64,000 bases of DNA, from assembly GCA_050949415.1 (NCBI GenBank), contig JBMNFR010000009.1:186001-250000 (forward strand), in the 5' to 3' direction. A program made the position numbers and the translations under genes. This DNA comes from JAAZKI01 sp012799905 (GTDB taxonomy: Bacteria; Verrucomicrobiota; Lentisphaeria; Oligosphaerales; Oligosphaeraceae). Below the pieces are notes generated by a model. The model was not told the DNA's origin, searched no databases, and saw only the letters and a program-made list of their open reading frames with translations. The number at the start of each line of letters is the position of its first letter. The first letter of the stretch is position 1. Shown in pieces: positions 31,093 to 41,066 of this stretch.

Positions 31093-32661
31093 GTGATCTT
31101 ATTCAAATGCGAATGCGGTGCGCCGTTCCCGGTTCCCGCCGAAGCTGCTGGACAAACCGGCACGTGCCCGGCCTGCGGGAAGCCCTGCCAAGCGCCGGCG
31201 CAGTCAGACCCGGACTGCGTCCTGGTTTACAAAAGCGGATGGCCGGAAACAGGCCAAGTCATTACCACCGATGCGCTGAGCGCCCTGGTCGCCCAAGGGG
31301 AGCTCAAGGCGTATGACCTGATCATCCATGGCGACGAATGGCGGCCTTTAGGCGACATCTTTGAAATGCCGGAAGTCGCCTCGGTCGCGGCGGATGAAGG
31401 CGCCGGCCCGGAGATCGCAGTTAATTTTGCGGAATTGCCGCCTATTCCGGGACACGTCAGCCTGAAAAAAAGCAGACTGCGCAACGCTTGGAAGGCGCTG
31501 GTGCTCTGGCAACAGCGCCAGCGTGAGGTCAAGCACAAGCCCATCTGGCAACGAGTATGCTACTATCTGCTGGTTCTGGGTGTGCTAGTGGTGGGATACT
31601 ACGCGGGACTCGGCAAGATCATCAACTACGCCTTGGGGCGCCCCTGCTACGTCATCGTCTTTAACCCCGATGACAGCAACTACCAAGCAAAACTCGGCCG
31701 CGAGACCTTGCCCCTGATCGCCAATGCCCAGGTGACCTTCCAGGATATCTATGTCGCCGCCACCAAAAAAGGCAAGTTGACCATCAGCAGCGAGCAGGCG
31801 CCTGACCAAATCGTCTATAACATCGCCGTGCCCCTCTCGCCTGGGCTTGACGTGGCCGTCAACCCGAATGGGAAGATCGAGTTCGGGGTCTATGATTTCC
31901 GCGGCATGACGGATAAGTCCCTTGACGCCAAAGCCCGCCAGACGCTGATAAGTGACATCGTCCGCCTGCGGCCGCCCATCTACAGCAGCATCGTCCTTGG
32001 CCGTCTGAAGAACATGGCCGAAGAGCACTTCCAAGGGAAGAAGACTGACCCACTGTTCACCAGCCAGCAGTACAACTTCAATCGCATGAGCTTGTCCCGC
32101 TCCGTAGATTACACTGAGCGGCGCAAGGATAAGAAAGAAAAGCCGGAGGTCTTTCGGCCGACTCTGGTTAAGCTGACCCCGATGTCCTTTCAATTCAAAG
32201 GCTCGTCTGTAGAATACAACCCTGCCCAACCCGAAGTTATCACGGGCCAGGTCTTCGTCAATATGCGTGAACTAAATACATATACAAAGAACAAATTTAC
32301 CGCCTTCCGCCCCCAGGCCGCCTTGACATCGGCGGACGCCAAGAAAACCATCGCTGACAACAAACTGGTCTGCGGCGAGGCGAAAGGGACGGCCCAACTC
32401 AGGATCAGCCAGAACGACAAACGCCTCCAGCTCACGTTTGATCGGGCCATCCCTGCCACCGTCAGCGCCAACGGGCGCCAACATCAAGGGAACTGGTCGT
32501 TCATCGCCACCCTGCCCCGAGATAAAGACCAATGGTCATGGAAATGGACATTCGCCGGCGCCTGGAACCCGCCGAAGCCAGCGCGAGGAAAGCCGGCGCC
32601 ATCAAAAAAACTCACGGTCATCATCGAACAAGCCAACAAACTGACTGTCACTGAAAAATAA
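31093..32661 (+). CDS. membrane protein with zinc ribbon and GYF-like domain
   Basis: The GTG at 31093 is preceded by AGGAGG with 6-nt spacing (31081-31086), whereas the ATG at 31054 has none, so the protein is 522 residues (MILFKCECGAPFPVP). An N-terminal zinc ribbon (CECG with CPACGKPC) is followed by a GYF-like stretch (YKSGWPETGQVITTDALSAL, YDLIIHGDEWRPLG) and one transmembrane helix (about 160-180, YYLLVLGVLVVGYYAGLG). A long beta-rich extracytoplasmic part follows (to about 510). The GYF/zinc-ribbon head faces the cytoplasm. Function unknown; this arrangement recurs in planctomycete and Lentisphaera-type proteins. Confidence 0.65.
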   Translation: MILFKCECGAPFPVPAEAAGQTGTCPACGKPCQAPAQSDPDCVLVYKSGWPETGQVITTDALSALVAQGELKAYDLIIHGDEWRPLGDIFEMPEVASVAADEGAGPEIAVNFAELPPIPGHVSLKKSRLRNAWKALVLWQQRQREVKHKPIWQRVCYYLLVLGVLVVGYYAGLGKIINYALGRPCYVIVFNPDDSNYQAKLGRETLPLIANAQVTFQDIYVAATKKGKLTISSEQAPDQIVYNIAVPLSPGLDVAVNPNGKIEFGVYDFRGMTDKSLDAKARQTLISDIVRLRPPIYSSIVLGRLKNMAEEHFQGKKTDPLFTSQQYNFNRMSLSRSVDYTERRKDKKEKPEVFRPTLVKLTPMSFQFKGSSVEYNPAQPEVITGQVFVNMRELNTYTKNKFTAFRPQAALTSADAKKTIADNKLVCGEAKGTAQLRISQNDKRLQLTFDRAIPATVSANGRQHQGNWSFIATLPRDKDQWSWKWTFAGAWNPPKPARGKPAPSKKLTVIIEQANKLTVTEK

Positions 32662-32724
32662 GCCGACCCGACTACCTTGACGGCGCACGCAGCCAAGGCC
32701 ACGACAAGCAAATGCGTAGGGCCA

Positions 32725-32758
32725 GGCATCCGACCTCAGCGGGACGGATGCCTTTTTT
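32725..32758 (+). terminator. intrinsic terminator
   Basis: GGCATCCG (32725-32732), 12-nt loop, CGGATGCC (32745-32752), then TTTTTT, after the zinc-ribbon membrane-protein gene. Confidence 0.9.
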
Positions 32759-32998
32759 AGGGGCGAAGGGCATTTTTTTAGGGGCGAGGGGCATTTTTTA
32801 GGGGCGAGGGGCGAGGGGCATTTTTTTAGGGGCGAGGGGCGAGGGGCTGAATGCTGAATGCTGAATGTTGAATGCTGAATGCTGAATGCTGAATGCTGAG
32901 GCGCATTTCATAATTCATAATTCATAATTCATAATTCATAATTCGTTAGGGGCGAGGGGCGAGCCATAGCTGCTTGGGTGCTGTTGTTTTGCCTCTGT
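32759..32998. repeat. intergenic block of heptamer and octamer repeats
   Basis: Three short tandem families sit side by side: GGGGCGA units (about 32760-32847), TGAATGC units (32848-32899, one unit changed to TGAATGT) and AATTCATA units (32907-32945), then one more GGGGCGA pair near 32948. They resemble the short tandemly repeated repetitive elements known from cyanobacteria and planctomycetes. No reading frame or spacer array is present. Confidence 0.8.
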
Positions 32999-33228
32999 TC
33001 AGTGCCCGGGCTTTAGCCCGGGGCGGGGGGCGAGGTGGGGCGCTGCAAAAGACTGCTCCATTACGCAAAATACTACTTTCCTGAAAAAATTAGTCGCCTT
33101 GGATATGAAAAATCAGATATGGGCATTAAGTTATACGATTCCTGACCGCCGAAAGCGCGAAACCGGCGGACGCATGACTTATCATCGCCTCTATTCTTGA
33201 GATTTGGCACGCATACCCTGGAATTATC

Positions 33229-36039
33229 ATGAAAATTCGTCCCACTTTCTGGCTAGCTCTCATCTGCAGTTCGCTCATGCTTTTCAGCCTGTACACCCGG
33301 GCGGGCGAAGTGCGGGTCACCGAAGACGGCAGAACCGTCATCACTGTCTCCTGCTGGTCATTGCCAGAACCGACTAGGACAGACGTCAATACCCGCGCCG
33401 AAGTGGCCGTTGTCAAAGAATTCATCAAGCGCTTCCCTGAGACCTTCCAAGAGCGCTATGCTGCCAAATACGCTGCTAATCCAGCTAAATACGGCAATTT
33501 TGACTGGCGCAATGTCGAAGTCGAATTGAAGCGTTTTGCCGGCATCCAGGTTGAAGGTGCGGGCATGGACTCCGGGCCGCTGATGGCTATCGCCGGTGGC
33601 GTTGCGCCTGATATCATGTACGTCAACTTCCGCCAGTCAGACACGTATATCCAGGAAGGCTTCCTGTATCCCCTTGACAAGCCGGAGGATGGCTACTTCG
33701 CCGCCTTGAGCAAGGAAGAAGTCGAATTCATGGTTCATGAAAAAATCTGGCCGGTTATCAAGCGCAAAGGCCCCAAAGGCACTGTGCAGGTCTGGTCTAT
33801 GCCTATGGGCGGCATTCTCGGTCGAGTCTTCCTGTATCGCAAAGACCTGCTTGACGCTGCCGGCGTGCCCTATCCGACTAACGACTGGACTTGGGAAGAC
33901 CTGTTCGATGCCTGCAAAAAACTGACTAATCCGGAAAAAGGCACCTACGGCATCAAGTTCGGTGCTGGCAAAAGCGAAAGCTGGTACTGGATCACTTTCC
34001 TCTGGTCGGCTGGCGGCGAGGCCATGGTCTATGACGAAGAAAAAGAGCAGTGGGAGGCCGCCTTTGACGACCGCGCCGCCGCCGTTGCCCTCGACTACTA
34101 TATCCGCCTGAACACGGAAAAATGGACTGAAACCGTTGATGGCAAAGTCCGCACCCGCTATGGCTACGCCACTAAGGAAGCTCAACAAGGCAACCAGAAG
34201 TGGGAACTGGGCCAGATTGGCTTTAACCCGGCTTACATTGACGAACGCATCTTCTCGACCCTGGACCCCGACGTTGTCGGCATGGTCGCCGCGCCGCTGG
34301 GCTACCCGGATGAAAACGGCGTGCGCCACCGCGGCGGCGAAATCAACTCCCGCATGCAGGGCATCTACGCCGGCTGCGACAACCTCGCCGTGCGTGACGC
34401 TGCCTGGGAGTACATGCGCTTCCTGTGCTCTCAGGATGCCGAGGAAATCCGTACCAGAATCAAGGTGGAAGGCGGTCTCGGGCGCTTCGTCAACCCGCGC
34501 TACCTGCGTATGTTCGGCTACGATGACCTGATCCGTCTCGCCCCTCCAGGCTGGGAAGACACCTTCAAAATCGCCATGGAAACCGGCAAGCCCGAACCGT
34601 ATGGCAAAAACTGCCAGCTGGTCTATTTCCAAATGACCAAGCCGATGGAAAGAGCCGACACCATGGCCATGAACGGCACCCTCCCGCTCAGCTCCGCTGA
34701 AGAGATGGAGAACGCCACCCCGGAAGAAAAAGAAAAACGGCTTGAGATTCTGCAGGGACTGTTGAAAGAGAGCGTGATTGAGACTAACGAGAAAATGATC
34801 GGCATTTTGACTCCCAAGCAAAAGCTGATGCGTCGCTCCGCTGCCTTTGTCCTGCTGATCGCCATCGTCGTCGCCTTCACTATGGTGTTCAAGAAAATCT
34901 TCAAGGCCTTCACTCCGCCGAAGATTGAGGGCGTGGAGCAGGTGACCTGGGGCTTCCGTAAATACAAGGTGGCTTATCTGTTGCTGCTTCCTGCGCTGCT
35001 GACCATCTTAGTCTGGCGCTATGTGCCGCTGGTCATGGGTTCGTTGATATCGCTCCAGGACTACCGCATCATGGGCGGCTCAACCTGGGTCTGGCTCGAC
35101 AACTTTGGCAACGTGCTCTGGGACGCGGAATGGTGGGCTTCAGTCTGGAACTCCCTGCGCTACTGCTTCCTCGTCATCATGCTGACCTTCCTCCCGCCCG
35201 TCATCCTGGCCGTCCTCCTGCAAGAAATCCCACGTGGAAAAATCTTCTTCCGGACTGTCTTCTACCTGCCGGCCGTCATCACTGGCCTGGTCGTCATCTA
35301 CCTGTGGCGATCCTTCTATGAAAAGACTGAATTCGGCGTGCTCAACGCCATCATGCTGAAGCTGCCGGCGATCACCTACATCGGCATCGCCATCCTGTTC
35401 TTCTTCATCATGTTCTTCTTCGCTAAACGACTATTTGTGCACGAGAACTATTGGGCCAGCCTCGGCTGCCTAATCGCCGGCATACTCATGTTCTGCTTCT
35501 TCTTCCAGTTTTCCTTGCCCATCCTGCTCGATAAGACGACGGATGCGTCGCTCTTCGCTAAGTTGTTCCACAGCATGCGAGACCCCTATCGCTGGCTGGA
35601 AGACCCCAAGACCGCCATGATCTGCTGCGTCCTGCCTATGGTCTGGGCCGGCATGGGGCCAGGATGCCTTATCTACCTGGCCGCACTCAAAGGCATTGCG
35701 GACGACTTCTATGAGGCCGCCGATATCGACGGGGCTACCTTCATTGACAAAATCCTCTTTGTTGTCATCCCGATGCTGCGGCCACTGCTCATCATCCAAT
35801 TCATTGGCGTCTTCATCCGCTCCTGGGAGAACTCCTCTTTCATCCTGGCCATGACTGGCGGCGCCAGCAACACGGAAGTCGCTGGGCTGCATATCTTCTA
35901 CAAGGCATACATGTACCTCAAGTTCGGCCCGGCTACGGCCATGGCGTGGATTCTCGGCTTTATGCTGATCGGCTTCACCGTCCATCAGCTGCAAATCCTG
36001 TCCAAACTGGAATTCAAGGCAGCCGGCGCTACGAAGTAA
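33229..36039 (+). CDS. sugar-binding protein fused to MalF-like permease
   Basis: This 936-residue protein joins two normally separate transporter parts. Residues 1-24 are a signal peptide; about 25-510 form a family 1 extracellular solute-binding protein (APDIMYVNFRQSDTYIQEGF, YPLDKPEDGYF, VPYPTNDWTWEDL). A transmembrane/linker (about 530-560) leads to a MalF-like permease with the EAA loop FYEAADIDGATFIDKILF near 825. The binding domain would be tethered outside the cell. The MalG-like partner gene follows; no ATPase gene is nearby, so a shared MsmX-type ATPase is expected. Substrate is probably a sugar or oligosaccharide, from the family only. Confidence 0.85.
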   Translation: MKIRPTFWLALICSSLMLFSLYTRAGEVRVTEDGRTVITVSCWSLPEPTRTDVNTRAEVAVVKEFIKRFPETFQERYAAKYAANPAKYGNFDWRNVEVELKRFAGIQVEGAGMDSGPLMAIAGGVAPDIMYVNFRQSDTYIQEGFLYPLDKPEDGYFAALSKEEVEFMVHEKIWPVIKRKGPKGTVQVWSMPMGGILGRVFLYRKDLLDAAGVPYPTNDWTWEDLFDACKKLTNPEKGTYGIKFGAGKSESWYWITFLWSAGGEAMVYDEEKEQWEAAFDDRAAAVALDYYIRLNTEKWTETVDGKVRTRYGYATKEAQQGNQKWELGQIGFNPAYIDERIFSTLDPDVVGMVAAPLGYPDENGVRHRGGEINSRMQGIYAGCDNLAVRDAAWEYMRFLCSQDAEEIRTRIKVEGGLGRFVNPRYLRMFGYDDLIRLAPPGWEDTFKIAMETGKPEPYGKNCQLVYFQMTKPMERADTMAMNGTLPLSSAEEMENATPEEKEKRLEILQGLLKESVIETNEKMIGILTPKQKLMRRSAAFVLLIAIVVAFTMVFKKIFKAFTPPKIEGVEQVTWGFRKYKVAYLLLLPALLTILVWRYVPLVMGSLISLQDYRIMGGSTWVWLDNFGNVLWDAEWWASVWNSLRYCFLVIMLTFLPPVILAVLLQEIPRGKIFFRTVFYLPAVITGLVVIYLWRSFYEKTEFGVLNAIMLKLPAITYIGIAILFFFIMFFFAKRLFVHENYWASLGCLIAGILMFCFFFQFSLPILLDKTTDASLFAKLFHSMRDPYRWLEDPKTAMICCVLPMVWAGMGPGCLIYLAALKGIADDFYEAADIDGATFIDKILFVVIPMLRPLLIIQFIGVFIRSWENSSFILAMTGGASNTEVAGLHIFYKAYMYLKFGPATAMAWILGFMLIGFTVHQLQILSKLEFKAAGATK

Positions 36040-36112
36040 GGCGGCCGGCGACAGCGCGGCGCACCCAACCCAACCCTTTAACCAGCATCTCTATCTCTCT
36101 AAGGTGGTTTGA

Positions 36113-38023
36113 ATGGCAATTATATCGCAAATCGGCAGAAAGCACTGGAAAGTCCGCCTGCTCTTCCTGGGGATGTACGCCTTCCTCATCATCGGCGGCG
36201 CCACCATGGTGTATCCTTTCATGCTAATGCTGTCGGGAAGCACCAAGAGCTCCATGGATATCCAGTTCTTTGACGCCTTCCCGCGGTTTCTGCGCGACGA
36301 CCCCTGGATGTTCTCCAAGCATCTGGAAGGACTGTTCAATGAGCGTCTGCAAGACTTGAACGTAACCTATGATCTGGACGAAATTGCGTTCAACCGGCTC
36401 AACCTCTATGGCGACCTTAACGCCAAGCTAGCAGACGCATGGAGCGAATTTCTGGGCGAGACCGAGCTGCCCTGGTACTCCTTTTCAGGAGGCTATCTCA
36501 ACACCCAGCTGTCGAAGACGATCCCTTCCGGACTGCGCAATTTCAAGAAAATGCTGAAGCGGCAATACGGCTCTGAACTGGAAAAGGTCAACCGCGAGCT
36601 AGAGACAGAATTTGCCGGTTGGTACAGTATCTTCATCAACGTCCCCAGCTATCTGATGCGGCGGGAAAAGCCGATGGACACCCGCTTCAACAATGTCCTG
36701 AACGAGTTTCAGGCCACACTGCCCTATGGGATGCGCTACTACTTCTCTCCCCAGGGCTTCTACAAAAAGCAATTCCTGAAGACGCAATACAGCCAGGATA
36801 TTGAGCTTTACAACAGCAGCCACGGCACCTCCTATGGCTCCTGGGACGAGGTCGTCCTGCCTCGGCGCTATCCCGAAAATGGCACGGACAAGGAAAAAGA
36901 AGACTGGACCAACTTTGTGCGCGGGACGGTTGCCTTGCACTGGCTTCGCGTTGACGAGGCAGCCGCCCCTTACTTCCATGAACTTCTGAAGGCCAGACAC
37001 CAGGACAACATCCGCAATCTGAACCGTCTCTACGAAACTAACTACTCCTCGTTTGAGGAGGTTCCGCTGTGGAAGGAGCCGCCGATGTCAGGCATGGCCG
37101 TGACCGACTGGGACTCTTTCATCACCGGCTACAAGGACCCGGTCAGCGGCAAGTTCTACGAAGTGCCGATCAAGATGATCCGGTTCGAGTCAACCGAAAC
37201 TAAGTTCCAAGACTGGGTAGTGAACAAGCATGGCTCCGTGGAACAGGCTGCTGCCAGCCTGGGTGCGTCTTGGACTAAGCTTGAAGACATCAAGATGCCG
37301 CAGCTTGAACTGCATTTGAGCTACTTCAAGGACAACATGCGCGGCCTGCGCTGGGAATTCGTCACCCGCAATTACCGGGCAGTGGCTGACTACATGATGT
37401 TCCACGGCCGCGGCATTTACAACACCGTCGTCTACTGCTCACTGGCGGTTTTGACAGCGCTCCTCATCAACCCGCTGGCAGCCTATGCCATGAGCCGCTA
37501 CAAGATGCCGTCGACCTATAAGATTCTCCTGTTTTTGATGAGCACGATGGCGTTCCCGGCAATGGTGACCGCTATTCCCAGTTTCATCATGCTGCGGAAG
37601 TTCAACATGCTCAACACCTTTGCTGCCCTGATCTTGCCAGGCATGGCCAACGGCTACTCCATCTTCCTGCTCAAGGGATTCTTCGACTCCCTACCCCAGG
37701 AGCTGTATGAAAGCGCCCAGCTTGACGGCGCCAACGAATGGGTGCTGTTCTGGGAGATCACCATGGGCCTGAGCAAGCCGATCCTCGCAGTCATCGCCCT
37801 AAGCGCATTCACGGCCGCCTACTCCAACTTCATGTTCGCTTTCGTCGTCTGCCAGGACCGCAAGATGTGGACCATGATGGTGTGGCTGTATGAATTGCAG
37901 CAAAGCAGCGGCCAGGCCGTCATGTACGCATCACTGGTCATCGCTGCCATACCGACTTTCCTGATCTTCCTGTTCTGCCAGAATATCATCATGCGCGGTA
38001 TTGTCGTCCCCTCGGAGAAATAA
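36113..38023 (+). CDS. MalG-like permease with large extracytoplasmic insert
   Basis: The 636-residue protein has one N-terminal membrane helix (about 14-37), then an insert of about 370 residues, and then the usual MalG helices (ANGYSIFLLKGFFDSLPQEL, EAA-like LYESAQLDGANEW). Ordinary MalG proteins are about 280 residues. The insert has three related segments ending in YGSWDEVVLP, YSSFEEVPL and WTKLEDIKMP, each preceded by a short helix, resembling helical repeats found in some glycosidases. An AAGGTGG site precedes the ATG. The insert may help pass substrate from the fused binding domain encoded upstream. Confidence 0.82.
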   Translation: MAIISQIGRKHWKVRLLFLGMYAFLIIGGATMVYPFMLMLSGSTKSSMDIQFFDAFPRFLRDDPWMFSKHLEGLFNERLQDLNVTYDLDEIAFNRLNLYGDLNAKLADAWSEFLGETELPWYSFSGGYLNTQLSKTIPSGLRNFKKMLKRQYGSELEKVNRELETEFAGWYSIFINVPSYLMRREKPMDTRFNNVLNEFQATLPYGMRYYFSPQGFYKKQFLKTQYSQDIELYNSSHGTSYGSWDEVVLPRRYPENGTDKEKEDWTNFVRGTVALHWLRVDEAAAPYFHELLKARHQDNIRNLNRLYETNYSSFEEVPLWKEPPMSGMAVTDWDSFITGYKDPVSGKFYEVPIKMIRFESTETKFQDWVVNKHGSVEQAAASLGASWTKLEDIKMPQLELHLSYFKDNMRGLRWEFVTRNYRAVADYMMFHGRGIYNTVVYCSLAVLTALLINPLAAYAMSRYKMPSTYKILLFLMSTMAFPAMVTAIPSFIMLRKFNMLNTFAALILPGMANGYSIFLLKGFFDSLPQELYESAQLDGANEWVLFWEITMGLSKPILAVIALSAFTAAYSNFMFAFVVCQDRKMWTMMVWLYELQQSSGQAVMYASLVIAAIPTFLIFLFCQNIIMRGIVVPSEK

Positions 38024-38123
38024 AGCATGCGCAAATAAGGAGCCGGGCAAAATTTTTGCACGGCTTCTAAACCGGCGACGGCCCGGAACAAGCAGCCGTC
38101 ATTTCTTTCGGAGGAGGTATCTC

Positions 38124-40169
38124 ATGGTCATCACACTTCCGAAAGTCTTTCCAAAGGGATTGCAGCTATGCCTGACAGCATGGCTGGCAATCCCTTTGTT
38201 GTTGCTGGCCCAGGATAACGTAAGACAAGTCGGCTGGCATCACAACGGCTCGCCCTACCGGGCTGTCTTTGAAATCGAGACGCCCCCGAATCCGGCCGAG
38301 GCCGGCGTCGTCCTGGCGGTGCCGGTCTTCAACCTCGGCTACAGCGACGGCATTGATGTGTACTGCTATGATGACAGGGGCCGACAGCTCCTGCGAAGCG
38401 ATCTTGGCCAAGGCGCGCCCAACGAGGCCCTTGTCCACGTCCGCCCCACTGATGTCAAACGCCGTATCTACGCTTATTTCGGCTCCAAACGCCGGGCGCC
38501 TGTCGCCAAAATGGACGTCCGGCCCATGTTGGGCGAAGTCTACGCCCTGCCGGAGGGTTCTGCGGCCAATTGGAAAGACGTCAACGCCCGCTTGCAAGAA
38601 GCCCAACTGATTGGCCGCTTCCCCATTGACCGCCTCGAACAAGTCGTCAATCCGATCAATGCGACCGAGACTTTCATCATGGTGATGACCGGCGTCATGT
38701 CCGTCCCCCGCAACGTCACCCGCCATTTCTTTGTCGCCTCCGACGATGCAGGCTATCTGCTGGTGGACGGCGAGGTGCGCATTGAGCGCAATGGCCGCAA
38801 CCACGTCTACTCCTCGCTGCGCGGGGAGAATCGGAAAGCCATCGAGCTGACGCCGGGGAGACATGAAATCAAACTGGTCGGGGTCAATTTCGGCGGCGCC
38901 TTTGCCTTGGCGCTGGGCGAGTGGTTCGCAACTCCGAAAGTCGCCCTGGTGCCCCCGTCCGACTTTATCCAGGCCGGACGCGGCAAACTGCTTGAGGTGG
39001 AAGCGCGCCACCGCGACGCTGCCAACCCCTTATTTCATTACCGTCACCTCTCCTATATGAGTTTTGACGAATGCCAGTACACGGAAACAGAGCTGGCCAC
39101 TTGGGGCGGTCAAGAAGCGGAATGGCGCTTTGGCGACGGCGTCGTCATGCGGGGCGCAGTCGTCCGGCGCGTCTTTGCCACCCTGAAGGATTGCCCAGTC
39201 CAGACTGTCATCAATCGCCGCGAATGCTCTGGCGTCGTTTGCTTTCCACAAGCCACCCCGCCCGTGCAGCGCCAAGCCGGCAAGGCCAACGACTACCAAT
39301 ATTACGAAAAACTGCTCCTGGATGCCGGGTTCAACCGCATGCGCGACCTCGAATCTCTGCGGCCTTTGCTGACATTCTTCCTGCGACGCGATTGCCATCC
39401 GGCCCAAGTCGACGTGGCCGAAGCCATCCTGAAATGCCGCCCGCTGGACGAGGACACCCGCCTCGCCGCCCTCACCGCACTGGCCCGCGCCGCTGCCAAG
39501 GATCAGCCCGGCAAAACCCTCACGGCCTACGACAATCTCTTCAAGCAAAAGCTGAGCCGCGAACAGTTCGCCGACTACTTGCAAGAAGCCCTCGCCTTCG
39601 TCATTTTCCGAATGCGTGACTGCCCCCTGGCTGAAAAAATACTCAACCGCCATGCCTCTCGCCTGCCCAAGGGCAGCGACAAACTCCTGGCTGGACTACG
39701 GTTCGACATCGCCCTCCAGGGAGGCGATCTGCAAGAAGCCCGCCGCTGGTACGGCGTCATGCTCGAAGGACGGCAGAAAGCAACGGAACGCCGAACTGCA
39801 ACCGTGCTCGGAAATTCCCTGCAAGAGAAAGCCGCTCTGGCCATAGCCTCCGGCCAGCTGCTGGAAGCCGAAGCCGCCCTGCGCGAATGGGCCGCAGTGT
39901 CGCCGCATGACCGCGGCAATGGCTCCTTCAGCCTGCAACGCGCCAGATTGTTCCGAAAACGAGGCTGGCTGGACGGCGCACTCGGCGAATTGACCGGCGC
40001 TATCCTCGCTGACCCACTGCTGCCAAACCTGCCGGACGTGGAGTTCGAACGAGCCGAAATCTTCACCGAAATGGGCGAACACGCTAAAGCTAAAGAAATC
40101 TATCAGAAAATCGTCACCGACTACCCAAATCACCCACTGGCAACGACCGCCGCCCAGAAAATACGCTGA
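38124..40169 (+). CDS. secreted PA14-like/TPR protein
   Basis: The ATG at 38124 follows GGAGGAGG, 9 nt away, and gives a 681-residue protein with signal peptide (PKGLQLCLTAWLAIPLLLLA). A middle PA14-like part (about 190-270, FVASDDAGYLLVDGE, LTPGRHEIKLVGVNF) suggests carbohydrate or ligand binding. The C-terminal third is a helical, TPR-like solenoid (ALREWAAVSPHDR, FTEMGEHAKAKEIYQKIV). The longer frame to 38001 was rejected for lack of a ribosome site or signal. It lies 100 bp after the sugar permease and may act with it at the cell surface, by location only. Confidence 0.65.
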   Translation: MVITLPKVFPKGLQLCLTAWLAIPLLLLAQDNVRQVGWHHNGSPYRAVFEIETPPNPAEAGVVLAVPVFNLGYSDGIDVYCYDDRGRQLLRSDLGQGAPNEALVHVRPTDVKRRIYAYFGSKRRAPVAKMDVRPMLGEVYALPEGSAANWKDVNARLQEAQLIGRFPIDRLEQVVNPINATETFIMVMTGVMSVPRNVTRHFFVASDDAGYLLVDGEVRIERNGRNHVYSSLRGENRKAIELTPGRHEIKLVGVNFGGAFALALGEWFATPKVALVPPSDFIQAGRGKLLEVEARHRDAANPLFHYRHLSYMSFDECQYTETELATWGGQEAEWRFGDGVVMRGAVVRRVFATLKDCPVQTVINRRECSGVVCFPQATPPVQRQAGKANDYQYYEKLLLDAGFNRMRDLESLRPLLTFFLRRDCHPAQVDVAEAILKCRPLDEDTRLAALTALARAAAKDQPGKTLTAYDNLFKQKLSREQFADYLQEALAFVIFRMRDCPLAEKILNRHASRLPKGSDKLLAGLRFDIALQGGDLQEARRWYGVMLEGRQKATERRTATVLGNSLQEKAALAIASGQLLEAEAALREWAAVSPHDRGNGSFSLQRARLFRKRGWLDGALGELTGAILADPLLPNLPDVEFERAEIFTEMGEHAKAKEIYQKIVTDYPNHPLATTAAQKIR

Positions 40170-40229
40170 CGTCGCCGGTTCCGCTCCGAACAGGACGCCT
40201 GCGCTAATCCTCCCAGCCCCTGCCATGCC

Positions 40230-41033
40230 ATGAAAATCTGTCGCCTGTTTCTATTTTCCGCTTTGATTCTCAGCGCTGCCCTGCTCCAGGGCGGAGGCAG
40301 CGTCGTGCCCGTGGGCACGTACTTGTATGCCGACCTGAAAAAAATCAGCCCGGCCACCGGCGCTTTGGTGTTGAACTTCGACGCAGCCGGGCCGAATCGG
40401 CTGGTGGTGGCCTATGGCCGCAAGCACCGCAAAGACCGGAAGACCCGCGACGGCACGACTGAAGCCGAACGCGAAGCGTTCAAGCCGCGCCTGGCCGTCC
40501 TCAGCGACCAAGGCCGCGTCGCCCGGTTTGATAAGCTGCCGCCAGACTACTACGACATCACGGTCATTGACGCTACCGCCATGACCTTGCATGAGGGCAT
40601 TGCCCTCTACAGCAGCACTGAAGAACAGCTGACCGACAACAGCACGATTGAACAGTTCCAGGGCGAAATCCGCAAAAGCCTCGGCCTGCGAGACGACCGC
40701 ATCGGCGGCTGGGAAGGATTTTTCGACACCAAGCAGATCGAACGCATCCAAGTGGCGTCCGGCCGCGCCGGAGTGCTGATGCAACAGATGCGCCTGGGGA
40801 CAGCGCTGGCGGAAAGCGGCGCCGTGCTGAAAGGCTGCATCCACAGCATTGACGTCATCTGGGTCGAACGCGCTATTGACGCCACAGCCGACTGGCAAGT
40901 GATCAACCGCCAGCAACTCTATCGCGATGAAATCCCAGCCCGAACCTTCTTCAAACACATCCAGATGCCGGAACTTTCCGGCATTCGCGTCGGCACCAGG
41001 GAAAAGGTAATGCCGGTCATCAAACTGCCTTGA
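40230..41033 (+). CDS. secreted protein of unknown function
   Basis: The 267-residue product has a signal peptide (MKICRLFLFSALILSAALLQ) and a mixed beta/helical mature part with SPATGALVLNFDAAGPNRLV and DYYDITVIDATAMTLHEGIA. No cysteine pairs or catalytic motif are seen. It follows the PA14/TPR gene at 60 bp and precedes the hydrolase by 33 bp in the same direction, so it is probably cotranscribed. No family is recognised. Confidence 0.55.
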   Translation: MKICRLFLFSALILSAALLQGGGSVVPVGTYLYADLKKISPATGALVLNFDAAGPNRLVVAYGRKHRKDRKTRDGTTEAEREAFKPRLAVLSDQGRVARFDKLPPDYYDITVIDATAMTLHEGIALYSSTEEQLTDNSTIEQFQGEIRKSLGLRDDRIGGWEGFFDTKQIERIQVASGRAGVLMQQMRLGTALAESGAVLKGCIHSIDVIWVERAIDATADWQVINRQQLYRDEIPARTFFKHIQMPELSGIRVGTREKVMPVIKLP

Positions 41034-41066
41034 CTGCCGCCCGTACCCAACCAGGAGTTTTATATC

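Noticed and set aside
32848..32945. Possible CRISPR array
   Set aside because: Units of 7 and 8 bases without spacers; simple tandem repeats.
38166..39011. Minus-strand frame of 281 codons
   Set aside because: Antisense to the PA14/TPR gene, which has signal peptide and ribosome site.
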